Positions 56,535 through 63,979 of a stretch of 63,979 nucleotides of DNA are shown piece after piece (position 1 is the first letter of the stretch; the number at the start of each line of letters is the position of its first letter). Below the pieces are notes generated by a model. The model searched no databases. It was not told the DNA's origin and saw only the letters and a program-made list of their open reading frames with translations. Source of the stretch: an uncultured Pelagibacteraceae bacterium (lineage in GTDB: Bacteria; Pseudomonadota; Alphaproteobacteria; Pelagibacterales; Pelagibacteraceae); assembly GCA_902624185.1 (NCBI GenBank), contig CACNWU010000001.1:68085-132063 (forward strand), in the 5' to 3' direction. The position numbers were made by a program, and so were the translations under genes.

Positions 56535-57701
56535 ATGGAAATACCAAAAAGTTTTTTAGGTTATAAAAGAGAAAATGGAAGAGCAGGAACAAGAAACCAT
56601 GTAATCATTCTTCCTGTTGACGATATTTCAAATGCATGCGCAGAAGCAGTTGCAAATAATATTAAAGGTACTATTGCACTTCCACATTCTTATGGAAGAC
56701 TTCAATTTGGAGCTGACCTCGAATTACATTTTAGAACAATGATTGGAACAGGTAGTAATCCGAATGTTGCTGCAGTTATCGTGATTGGAATTGAGCCTAA
56801 ATGGACAAAAAAAATTGTCGATGGAATTGCAAAAACTGGAAAACCTGTTGAAGGTTTTCATATTGAAAGAACAGGTGACATTGGAACTGTTATGAAAGCT
56901 TCTAAAAAAGCACAAGAATTTGTAATGTGGGCTTCAGAAAAACAAAGGGAAGAATGTCCAATAAGTGATTTATGGATTTCAGTTAAGTGTGGCGAGTCAG
57001 ATACAACGTCTGGTCTAGCTGCAAATCCAACTGTTGGAAATTTAATGGACAAACTTGAACCACTAGGAGTCCATTTATGTTTCGGAGAAACATCAGAATT
57101 AACAGGTGCAGAAAAAGTTTGTGCTACTAGAGGTGCTACCAAAGAGGCTTCAGATAAATTTATGAAAACTTGGAGTGCTTATAACGATTTTATCCTAAAA
57201 GAGGCAACTGATGACTTGTCTGAGAGTCAACCAACTGCTGGTAACATCGCGGGTGGTCTGACCACTATAGAGGAAAAAGCTTTTGGAAATTTCCAAAAAA
57301 TTGGAAATTGTAAATTTGTTGATGTTTTAGAACCAGCTGAAGAACCAAAAAAAGGTAAAGGTTTATATTTTATGGATACTTCATCTGCAGCAGCGGAATG
57401 TGTCACTCTTCAGGCTGCAGCAGGTTTCAATATTCACTTATTTCCAACTGGACAAGGAAATATTGTAGGCAATCCAATTGAACCAGTTGTAAAACTTACT
57501 GCTAACCCTTTAACAGTAAAAGGGATGGGTGAACATATTGATTGCGATGTTTCAAAAATTCTTTCAAGAGAGATGAATATGTCTGAGGCAGGAGATAAAC
57601 TCATCGAGACAACACTAAGAGTGGCTAACGGAAGATTAACCTGCGCTGAAGCTCTAGGTCATAAAGAGTTTGTTATGACTAAACTTTATAGAAGCGCTTA
57701 A
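56535..57701 (+). CDS. suyB: (2R)-sulfolactate sulfo-lyase subunit beta
   Basis: 388 residues of the UxaA C-terminal family. Conserved-looking parts: [68 protein letters not shown] and [21 protein letters not shown], with the late [29 protein letters not shown]. Cysteines in VKCGESD and HLCFGETSE are candidate metal or Fe-S ligands. Together with SuyA it releases sulfite from sulfolactate. Confidence 0.87.
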   Translation: MEIPKSFLGYKRENGRAGTRNHVIILPVDDISNACAEAVANNIKGTIALPHSYGRLQFGADLELHFRTMIGTGSNPNVAAVIVIGIEPKWTKKIVDGIAKTGKPVEGFHIERTGDIGTVMKASKKAQEFVMWASEKQREECPISDLWISVKCGESDTTSGLAANPTVGNLMDKLEPLGVHLCFGETSELTGAEKVCATRGATKEASDKFMKTWSAYNDFILKEATDDLSESQPTAGNIAGGLTTIEEKAFGNFQKIGNCKFVDVLEPAEEPKKGKGLYFMDTSSAAAECVTLQAAAGFNIHLFPTGQGNIVGNPIEPVVKLTANPLTVKGMGEHIDCDVSKILSREMNMSEAGDKLIETTLRVANGRLTCAEALGHKEFVMTKLYRSA

Positions 57702-57716
57702 TAGATAATTCATAGA

Positions 57717-58784
57717 ATGTTTGTAAATAAATACTTGGTAGTCATACCGGGAATAATTCTTGCATTTGTTCTTTATACATTATCACAAGGCTTTAATAAT
57801 ATTATTGGTATTGAACTCTTGGGATATGACAAAAGTCCTATTTCAACAGCTATGATAGCAATTCTTTTAGGAATGTTTTTTGGAAATATCTTTCAAGTCA
57901 GAGACACTTTTCAAAAAGGGTTAAATTTTACAAGAGAAAATATTTTAAAGATTGGAATCATTTGTCTAGGTATACAATTAAAACCATTTGAATTTTTAGA
58001 TTTTGGTAAAATTGCAATACCACTAATAATAATATGCATTGTAAGCGTTTTAATTGTTATTAAGCTGTTAATTAAAAAACTAAAAATCCCTACAAGAATG
58101 GCCTATCTAATATCGATAGGAAGTACTGTTTGTGGAACGACAGCCATTATGGCAACAGCACCAGTAATTAAAGCTAGTAAAAATGAGGTCTCTTATGCGA
58201 TAGCCAATATCACATTATTTGGAATATTATCTATGTTGATATATCCGTACTTTGCAAATTATTATTTTGAGAATGAGCCTTTGCTGGTAGGACTTTTTTT
58301 AGGTACTTCGATTCACGAAACCTCACAAGTAGCAGCCGCAGGATTAATCTATGAACAACAATTTAATAGTCCAGAAACACTTAATATAGCTACTGTAACA
58401 AAATTAATTAGAAATACTTTTTTAATAATTATGATACCGCTTTTTGCCCTACTTTATAATAGAGGAAAAACAAATAAAAAAAATTATTCTATTATAAATA
58501 TTTTTCCATATTTTGTCTTAGGATTCGTGGGTATGATAATTTTAAGAAACATAGGAGATGAATTATTTGTTTATGATAATAATTGGTTAGAGACAATTAA
58601 TGGAATTAAATTTTCATCAAAAGTTTTTTTAACTATGGCAATGGCAGCAATAGGTTTATCAACAAATTTAAATGATATTAGAAGTATGGGTTACAAACCT
58701 TTTATTGTCGGATTTATAGCTATGTTAACTGTTGGAATTGTTTGTATAATTACTATTGAGAGTTATTTAAAATTTTTTACTTAG
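57717..58784 (+). CDS. YeiH/UPF0324 family putative sulfate (or sulfite) exporter
   Basis: 355 residues with about ten helices. AMIAILLGMFFGNIFQVRDTFQKGLNFTRENILKIGIICLGIQLK and SIGSTVCGTTAIMATAPVIKASKNEVSYAIANITLFG are the family core. The family is often annotated as a sulfate exporter on the basis of context in sulfonate operons. 15 bp after suyB in the same direction, so export of the oxidised sulfur product is a sensible role. Its end overlaps the convergent TauE gene by 8 bp. Confidence 0.85.
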   Translation: MFVNKYLVVIPGIILAFVLYTLSQGFNNIIGIELLGYDKSPISTAMIAILLGMFFGNIFQVRDTFQKGLNFTRENILKIGIICLGIQLKPFEFLDFGKIAIPLIIICIVSVLIVIKLLIKKLKIPTRMAYLISIGSTVCGTTAIMATAPVIKASKNEVSYAIANITLFGILSMLIYPYFANYYFENEPLLVGLFLGTSIHETSQVAAAGLIYEQQFNSPETLNIATVTKLIRNTFLIIMIPLFALLYNRGKTNKKNYSIINIFPYFVLGFVGMIILRNIGDELFVYDNNWLETINGIKFSSKVFLTMAMAAIGLSTNLNDIRSMGYKPFIVGFIAMLTVGIVCIITIESYLKFFT

Positions 58785-59865
58785 CTGGAACACTAAAATA
58801 TTTTTTTCTTAAATTTGATAAAAATCTTCTTATAAATGCAGCTCCAATTCCCAGAAGAATAGCAAACATAATTGAAAATAGTCCATAAAAAAATGGCATA
58901 TCTTTTGAAAATTCTTGAATAAATTTAGAGAAAAAATTTAGATCTTTACTAGCTACTTTGAAAATTTCGTTTGGAACTTCTTCTGCAAAAAAAGTATCGT
59001 AGGCTATAGCAATTCCTACAACTAATAATAAAATTGCTAATAAAGCTTTTAATCCAGAACTATCAATTCTTTCTCCTAATTTTTGTCCAACTTGGACTCC
59101 TATTATAGATCCAACTACTAACATAACAACAAGCATCAAATCAATTGAACCATAATTAAATGAATGTAAAAAAGTTACTATCACACTAACAAAAATAGTC
59201 ACAAACAAAGATGTACCTGGAACTAATCTTGTTGGCATTTTTATAATATAAATCATTGCAGGTACTAAAATAAAAGCACCACCAATACCCATTATTGCTG
59301 CAATAAAACCAACAGCTAACCCAATTATAATTGGAGTAAATACACTTTCATATAATTTTGACTTAGGAAATCTCATTCTAAATGGAAGACCATGTATCCA
59401 ATAATGAACATGTAATTTTTTTCTTTCTATTACATTTTTTTTTGCTTTATCAATTTCACCAAGGCTCTCAACCAACATTAATGTGCCAATAATTGCTAAA
59501 ATATACATGTAAGCTAAAGAAATAACGGTATCAATTTTTCCAATACCTTTGAAATAACTAAAAGTATAAATACCTAAAGCAGTACCTATTGATCCTCCAA
59601 TTACAATCATAAAGCCCATCTTGTAATCTAAAGTATTTTTTAACCAATGAGTGGTTGATCCTGATACAGAAGTAGCTAAAATATTATTTGCTTCATTTGC
59701 TACTGCATATGCTGGTGGAACTCCTAGAAAAATCAAAAATGGTGTCATTAAAAATCCACCTCCTACACCAAACAAACCTGATAAAACTCCAACTAACGCG
59801 CTTAAAAAAAGAATTTCTACAGGGTTAACAAAGACTTGAGCTATAGGTAAAAAAACTTCCATCAA
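58777..59865 (-). CDS. TauE/SafE family exporter (sulfite export candidate)
   Basis: 362 residues. Two repeats of the family's Gly-rich motif, VGVLSGLFGVGGGFLMTPFLIFLGVPPAYAVANEAN and VGFIAAIMGIGGAFILVPAMIYIIKMPTRLVPGTSLF, with about eight helices plus a cytoplasmic loop (around residues 130-175) and one more helix at the C-terminus. Longer than many TauE proteins (250-310 residues) by this loop and tail. In sulfonate operons the family exports sulfite. Convergent with YeiH-type gene. Confidence 0.88.
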   Translation of the reverse strand: MMEVFLPIAQVFVNPVEILFLSALVGVLSGLFGVGGGFLMTPFLIFLGVPPAYAVANEANNILATSVSGSTTHWLKNTLDYKMGFMIVIGGSIGTALGIYTFSYFKGIGKIDTVISLAYMYILAIIGTLMLVESLGEIDKAKKNVIERKKLHVHYWIHGLPFRMRFPKSKLYESVFTPIIIGLAVGFIAAIMGIGGAFILVPAMIYIIKMPTRLVPGTSLFVTIFVSVIVTFLHSFNYGSIDLMLVVMLVVGSIIGVQVGQKLGERIDSSGLKALLAILLLVVGIAIAYDTFFAEEVPNEIFKVASKDLNFFSKFIQEFSKDMPFFYGLFSIMFAILLGIGAAFIRRFLSNLRKKYFSVPAK

Positions 59866-59888
59866 ATAATAAAAACTTTAAGTAATAC

Positions 59889-60023
59889 TTATTTAAAAGT
59901 TAAAAAAGTTCCAAGCAAGATCACACCCCAACAAGCAACTATAGCTGAAAAAATCCCAGTTTTAAGAAAAGTTGTTTTTTTGTTAATAATTTTTTGAGGA
60001 ATTTTTATATTTGAAAGATGCAT
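59889..60023 (-). CDS. Small membrane protein, 44 residues
   Basis: ATG at 60023, TAA at 59889. A basic N-terminal half (MHLSNIKIPQKIINKKTTFLKT) is followed by one helix at about residues 23-42 (GIFSAIVACWGVILLGTFLTF). It lies 23 bp upstream of the TauE gene on the same strand and 45 bp after the 116-residue gene, and is preceded by TTGACA. A one-helix partner or leader of the TauE exporter is possible. No family recognised. Confidence 0.5.
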   Translation of the reverse strand: MHLSNIKIPQKIINKKTTFLKTGIFSAIVACWGVILLGTFLTFK

Positions 60024-60032
60024 CTATATTCT

Positions 60033-60060
60033 TCAATACACCCAGTGAAAAAATTGTCAA
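60033..60060 (-). promoter_or_regulatory. Possible promoter for the 44-residue gene and TauE
   Basis: Perfect -35 TTGACA (60060-60055), 16-nt spacer, weak -10 TATTGA (60038-60033) on the minus strand. Start of transcription would fall about 3 nt before the ATG at 60023. The -10 is poor, so only a tentative call. Confidence 0.35.
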
Positions 60061-60068
60061 ATTATAAT

Positions 60069-60419
60069 TTAATAAATAGTCGCTCCGAAAACCTTAATTT
60101 CTCCGTCCTCTACCCCAATAACCAACCTTCCTAAAAACTCTCCTGGGATCTTCTTATTTGTTTGTTTAATGAGGATAGTTATATGCTCTCCTCTTCTTAA
60201 TGTACCAAAAGGTTCATATGTTTCGTTAAGATTTGTTATAAGTTCATTGTTTGCCCACTGCTTACCAAGCTCGACTTCATTCGCTCCGAACAACATTTGC
60301 GTTGAAAAATCTCTAGTAAAACCACCGTAATCCTTAAGGTTGGATGATCTAACTAAATTTTCCCAGAATGGTTTACCTATTTCAAATATCTCTTCGTCAG
60401 ATTTAGCTAAAATATCCAT
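60069..60419 (-). CDS. Hypothetical protein of the apr cluster, 116 residues
   Basis: Soluble, mixed alpha/beta in composition, no cysteine, no signal peptide and no membrane segment. Segments that stand out: DEEIFEIGKPFWENLVRSSNLKDYGGFTRDFS, GANEVELGKQWANN, LRRGEHITILIKQT and GEFLGRLVIGVEDGEIKVFGATIY. I do not recognise a family. It follows aprA by 25 bp in the same direction, so it is probably part of the apr operon and may serve sulfite oxidation or its regulation. Confidence 0.7.
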   Translation of the reverse strand: MDILAKSDEEIFEIGKPFWENLVRSSNLKDYGGFTRDFSTQMLFGANEVELGKQWANNELITNLNETYEPFGTLRRGEHITILIKQTNKKIPGEFLGRLVIGVEDGEIKVFGATIY

Positions 60420-60444
60420 GGATGATTTACTCTTTAATATTTAT

Positions 60445-62304
60445 TTAAGAGGCTTTCTTCTTCTCATTCTCATCAACTATATGATACACGGGTACTTTTT
60501 CCATAGTGAATTTACCTGTTTTTGGATCTCTCCTTGAAACTGTTAAACAATGCCAATTTTCATCATCTAACTTCATATGATCCCCTCTGTAATAATATCC
60601 TGGCCACCGAGTTTCCTCCCTAAATAAAGTATGTTCTGTTACACATTGTGAGGTTAAAGCTCTGTGTTTTAATTCCCAAGCTCTCATCAATTGGTGATAG
60701 TCCTCTGCACCTACCTTTTCTAAATCTTCTTGCAGCCAATCTAGAAGTTCTAGACCTCTTTTTAGCATATTACCATTTGTCATATAATTTGATGTAATAC
60801 CACCAACATATTCATCCATAATTTTTTGAAGTCTTTGCAATCCTTGTATTGGAGAAATATAGCTAGGTGAAACGGTTCCACCGGTAATTTCGTTTTGTGC
60901 TACAGTGTATGTTTCTAATGGTTTATAAACTGCAGTTTTGAAATCCTCACATTGTTTATCAGAAACATTAATTCCCTCGGCTTTGCTGTCTTCTATATAT
61001 TTAACTGCTGCTTTTGCTGCTAATCTGCCCTCAGTAAAAGATCCAGACGAAAACTTATGCGCACTTCCACCGACTGTATCTCCTGCCCCAAATAGACCAT
61101 CAATAGTCAACATTCTATTATATCCCCAGAAATATTCTGGTGGAGATAAATCCTCTGGTCCACTAACCCATGCTCCTGAACAAGTTGCATGTGAGCCCAT
61201 AACATATGGTTCAGACGTTGTTAATTCTGGATTTGTATGTTTTGGATCAATATTTTGGGAAGCCCAAACAACAGCTTGTCCTACAGTCATTCCTAAAAAA
61301 TTTTCCCAACCAACAGTTTCTAGATGTGGATCTTGAAAAGCCTCTTTAGTTACCATGTGAATAGGCCCTCCACCAGCGGCAACTTCTTGAATAAATGCAT
61401 GATTTCTTAAACATGTAGGAGTTGGGTGGTGATCAATATATTCGCCAACTAGTTCTTTAGTTTGATCGTACCATTTCTTCTCATAATTCTCTCCATTAGC
61501 ATTTTGGGTATATGTTTTAAGGTGTAAAAAATATGCTCCAACTGGGCCATAACCATCTTTAAATCTACACAAAACAATTCTGTTTTCCATTTGTGTCATC
61601 TTCGCCCCTGCCGCTATAGGTAAAGCATACGCCGATCCATTACTCCAAGGTGCGTACCAAGTTCTTCCCATACCTTCACCTACTGCTCTAGGTTTAAAAA
61701 TATGCGATGCTCCACCTGCTGCAACTATTACAGTTTTTGCTCTGAACACATGAAAATCTCCAGTTCTCATATTAAATCCAACAGCTCCGCCAATTCTATT
61801 TTCCTTAGCTTCATCCATAAGTAAATGAGTAACCATTATTCTGTTATAAATTTTATCAGCAGATTTTTTTGCAGCCTCTGCAACAATTGGTTTATAACTT
61901 TCCCCATGGATCATGATTTGCCATTTTCCTTCTCTTAAATATCTTCCAGTCTTTTCATTTTTCATCATCGGTAATCCCCATTCATCAAACATATGAACAG
62001 TTGAATCTACATGACGAGCCATATCATATCCTAAATCCTCTCTTACCATTCCCATAAGATCATTTCTTGCATATCTCACATGGTCTTCAGGTTGGTTTTC
62101 ATCCCACTGCATTCCCATATAGCAGTTAATTGCATAAAGTCCTTGCGCAACAGCTCCACTTCTATCTATGTTAGCTTTCTCAACACATATGATTTTTAAA
62201 TTTCTTCCCCAATGTCTGGCTTCAAAAGTTGCACCTGTACCAGCCATTCCACCACCAACAACTAATACATCACATTCTTCAAAATGAGTTTTGTGTTTAG
62301 CCAT
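60445..62304 (-). CDS. aprA: Adenylylsulfate reductase subunit alpha
   Basis: 619 residues, flavoprotein of the fumarate-reductase fold. CDVLVVGGGMAGTGATFEARHWG binds FAD; RSGAVAQGLYAINCYMG, TVGGSAHKFSSGSFTEGRLAAKA and EHTLFREETRWPGYYYRGDH are AprA motifs with the active-site Arg and Trp region. In sulfur oxidisers AprBA runs in reverse: AMP and sulfite give APS and two electrons. SAR11-type aprA is known and used as an environmental marker. Overlaps aprB by one base. Confidence 0.95.
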   Translation of the reverse strand: MAKHKTHFEECDVLVVGGGMAGTGATFEARHWGRNLKIICVEKANIDRSGAVAQGLYAINCYMGMQWDENQPEDHVRYARNDLMGMVREDLGYDMARHVDSTVHMFDEWGLPMMKNEKTGRYLREGKWQIMIHGESYKPIVAEAAKKSADKIYNRIMVTHLLMDEAKENRIGGAVGFNMRTGDFHVFRAKTVIVAAGGASHIFKPRAVGEGMGRTWYAPWSNGSAYALPIAAGAKMTQMENRIVLCRFKDGYGPVGAYFLHLKTYTQNANGENYEKKWYDQTKELVGEYIDHHPTPTCLRNHAFIQEVAAGGGPIHMVTKEAFQDPHLETVGWENFLGMTVGQAVVWASQNIDPKHTNPELTTSEPYVMGSHATCSGAWVSGPEDLSPPEYFWGYNRMLTIDGLFGAGDTVGGSAHKFSSGSFTEGRLAAKAAVKYIEDSKAEGINVSDKQCEDFKTAVYKPLETYTVAQNEITGGTVSPSYISPIQGLQRLQKIMDEYVGGITSNYMTNGNMLKRGLELLDWLQEDLEKVGAEDYHQLMRAWELKHRALTSQCVTEHTLFREETRWPGYYYRGDHMKLDDENWHCLTVSRRDPKTGKFTMEKVPVYHIVDENEKKKAS

Positions 62305-62774
62305 TAATAATAAACTCCTTTTTTAAAGGAGTCTTTTGGAACTGAAGGTAGTTCTTGATTTGTATTTAATCCCTCCGGTTCGCTATATAGTCTTTGTGAA
62401 TTAATTTCTCCTTGATTAGGTGTATCACCATCAGCTAATTTAGGAATAAATTTTCCCCAAGGTTTTGTAGTTATTGGTGAAACAAAATTTTTTTCTGTTC
62501 CGTTTCTAAATTTTATTTTCCAAGAAATTGTTCCTTTTTCTTCTTCTCTTCTAACTCTAACACTATGACCCATTGGTGCAAAGTCAGCATAACCTCTAAC
62601 ATCAATTGCATGATTTGGGCAAGCTTTGACACATGAATAACATTCCCAGCAGAAATTTGGTTCAATATTTTTTGCACGTCTTATATTTTCATCAATATGC
62701 ATAATGTCTGATGGACATATATCTACGCAATGACCACAGCCATCACATCTAGTCATGTATACAAAAGTTGACAT
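62304..62774 (-). CDS. aprB: Adenylylsulfate reductase subunit beta
   Basis: 156 residues. Two 4Fe-4S motifs: cysteines 10, 13, 16 and 20 (CDGCGHCVDICP) and 42, 45, 48 and 52 (CWECYSCVKACP), followed by a beta-rich domain with ISWKIKFRNGTEKNF and a short tail wrapping AprA. Carries electrons between FAD in AprA and the membrane anchor. The start lies 32 bp after the anchor gene. Confidence 0.95.
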   Translation of the reverse strand: MSTFVYMTRCDGCGHCVDICPSDIMHIDENIRRAKNIEPNFCWECYSCVKACPNHAIDVRGYADFAPMGHSVRVRREEEKGTISWKIKFRNGTEKNFVSPITTKPWGKFIPKLADGDTPNQGEINSQRLYSEPEGLNTNQELPSVPKDSFKKGVYY

Positions 62775-62806
62775 AATTTTATTTTTCTCCTTATTTTATT
62801 AACATA

Positions 62807-63601
62807 TTAATAGTGCTTTGGCTCTTCTCTTTTTATACCTAGGCCAAATTGCTCAGGTGCATCAGCTGGTGGTGGTAAATTATCTCTAGAACCATCAGCT
62901 TCAGCTAAATTTTTTTGTATTGCTGCTCCAGGTTTATAAAACATATGTGCAAACTTAGACCAATATACACCACCAAATAGAATGAGATTGGAAGCAATAA
63001 ATAAAGTCAAAAATAAATAAGATAAACCCAATTGATTATAAAATTGAGTGTATGACCATGCTAATCCAAAAGTTGCACAAGCAAGTAAGGCCAATACAAA
63101 TAAGTCTGCTTTTATAATTCTGTACCAAGGGTGAGCTTCGGCAGATACATCGACTCTTAAGAAAAACCAGAACCAATACCCACCTAGACAAGTTAAAATT
63201 GCACCCAAGTGCCAAAGCATTGACCATGTCTCTGAATTTGATTTACCAACACCTGTATAACAAAAAACTAGAACTGCAGAAGATATCCAAAATAAAATTG
63301 TTCCATACATTCCAAGTACATGAGCTAATCTTCTTTTTCCAAAACCAAGTTCAGATGTTGTTCCAATATCAACAATTGTCGTTTTTGCAATAATTGATGT
63401 TTTTTCGCCTATTCCTAATTCTTTAGTTGCAGCTAGTTTTGCTTTTTTGGCATTATTAAAAAAATAAGTTAAATTTTTGTGATGGATCATTTGAATAATT
63501 GTCCCAACAGCGATCAAGAACACCATCGCAATAATAAAACCTTGCATAGCTAGAGGTGAAATTATCTCTGCCAATAAAGAAAAAGGATTATTATTTAACA
63601 T
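62807..63601 (-). CDS. Membrane anchor of adenylylsulfate reductase (AprM-like)
   Basis: 264 residues with five predicted helices at about 18-38, 97-117, 129-149, 164-184 and 191-213. His94 (RLAHVLGMYG), His131 (LWHLGAIL) and His219 (KFAHMFYKP) are candidate heme b ligands in a NarI/DsrM-like arrangement. Located immediately before aprB, it probably links AprBA to the quinone pool. The first ATG has a strong AAAGGCGGA ribosome-binding site. Terminal 35 residues are polar and cytoplasmic. Called AprM-like from context and topology. Confidence 0.78.
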   Translation of the reverse strand: MLNNNPFSLLAEIISPLAMQGFIIAMVFLIAVGTIIQMIHHKNLTYFFNNAKKAKLAATKELGIGEKTSIIAKTTIVDIGTTSELGFGKRRLAHVLGMYGTILFWISSAVLVFCYTGVGKSNSETWSMLWHLGAILTCLGGYWFWFFLRVDVSAEAHPWYRIIKADLFVLALLACATFGLAWSYTQFYNQLGLSYLFLTLFIASNLILFGGVYWSKFAHMFYKPGAAIQKNLAEADGSRDNLPPPADAPEQFGLGIKREEPKHY

Positions 63602-63638
63602 TTCCGCCTTTAGTTAAATTTTGGTTTATTTTTTTAGT

Positions 63639-63667
63639 TTTATATATAGTTCAAAAAAATAGATCAA
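63639..63667 (-). promoter_or_regulatory. Promoter for aprM-aprB-aprA
   Basis: TTGATC (63667-63662), 17-nt spacer, TATAAA (63644-63639) on the minus strand, starting transcription near 63632, about 31 nt before the AprM-like ATG at 63601. A second -35-like TTGACC lies farther upstream (63683-63678). It sits in the 100-bp gap after the HIT gene. Confidence 0.5.
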
Positions 63668-63701
63668 CCTCAAACTCTGGTCAATTTGTCTTTAAAACAG
63701 G

Positions 63702-63979
63702 CTATTTTTTTCTTTTATAGTGTTGCTTACTTGGAATAACAGATCTTACTCCACCCTGGGGATTCTCTACATCGCCCTCTCTACGTGGAATTAGATGGAA
63801 ATGACAATGAAGAATTGATTGTCCAGAAACTTTGCCAATATTTGTTCCTAAATTAAAACCAGTAACTGTTTTATCTTTATTTATGATTTCATTTTTAATA
63901 ATCTTTATTAAATTGTTGCATGCTAAGAGTTCTTCATTTGTTAAATCAAAATAATTTTTCATGTGTCTTTTAGGAATAA
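63702..63979 (-). CDS. HIT-family hydrolase (N-terminus beyond window)
   Basis: The C-terminal 92 residues or so. The frame stays open to the right edge, and upstream of the internal ATG at 63962 it reads IPKRH, a conserved HIT segment, so the real start lies outside. The catalytic motif is HCHFHLIP (HxHxH). TNIGKVSGQSILHCHFHLIPRREGDV is the family core. Nucleotide-binding hydrolase of the histidine triad group. Confidence 0.85.
   Translation of the reverse strand, partial: IPKRHMKNYFDLTNEELLACNNLIKIIKNEIINKDKTVTGFNLGTNIGKVSGQSILHCHFHLIPRREGDVENPQGGVRSVIPSKQHYKRKK

Noticed and set aside
60938-61336. 132-codon plus-strand open frame
   Set aside because: Antisense to aprA, no family motif, no ribosome-binding site.
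1-63979. CRISPR array, insertion sequence, prophage or integron
   Set aside because: No regular repeats, no transposase or integrase reading frame, and base composition is uniform over the window.

Overview
The window is a low-GC (A/T-rich codon use throughout), tightly packed alphaproteobacterial chromosome segment. Gene order, 0-20 bp spacing, very short intergenic regions, the lean 14-subunit nuo operon, aprBA with a membrane anchor, and SuyAB/Xsc sulfonate genes together point to the SAR11 clade (Pelagibacterales). This assignment is from gene content and style, not from a database search. No insertion sequence, prophage, CRISPR array or rRNA was seen.

Layout. (1) 1-6957, minus strand: rpsB-tsf-frr-uppS-cdsA-dxr-bamA, with a promoter and a possible pseudoknotted leader before rpsB; pyrH and rseP, usual members of this cluster, are not here. 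(2) 6965-30662, minus strand: one uninterrupted run, nuoA-N, birA, coaX, rnj, a DUF1467 gene, proS, lolC/E, lolD, dnaE. (3) 30735-31153: a palindrome before nuoA, tRNA-Asp and tRNA-Val with a good promoter, and a 39-codon membrane microprotein gene behind lon. (4) 31168-37178, minus strand: the proteostasis block tRNA-Leu, tig, clpP, clpX, lon. (5) 37232-42278: a mixed region of small genes (DUF1289, two membrane or exported small proteins, a basic 41-residue protein), a histidine phosphatase, a family-5-like uracil-DNA glycosylase, a methyltransferase/2OG-Fe(II) dioxygenase pair, a YbgC-like thioesterase, DUF3047 and a 45-residue exported peptide. (6) 42275-47624, minus strand: a TRAP transporter (dctP-dctQ-dctM), an NCS1 permease and an SDR. 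(7) 47748-52991, plus strand: GMC oxidoreductase, TerC/YjbE family, SDR, M23 peptidase, small membrane proteins, a hydratase-like protein and a second 39-codon microprotein. (8) 52996-63601: a sulfonate/sulfite module with a DAO-type flavoprotein, Xsc, SuyAB, a YeiH-type exporter, a TauE/SafE exporter, AprA, AprB, a membrane anchor and small unknowns. (9) A HIT-family gene runs off the right edge.

How it fits together: Xsc splits sulfoacetaldehyde and SuyAB splits sulfolactate, both releasing sulfite. AprBA with its anchor could oxidise sulfite to APS and pass electrons to the quinone pool, while YeiH/TauE-type carriers could export sulfite or sulfate. The GMC enzyme, the TRAP system and the DAO-type flavoprotein are candidates for supplying the sulfonates, but their substrates are not shown by sequence.

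The most unusual observation is a pair of 39-residue single-helix microproteins (31034-31153 and 52872-52991) that align without gaps through residue 33 and share an LFRPxSKxE motif at identical positions, although they lie about 22 kb apart beside unrelated genes.
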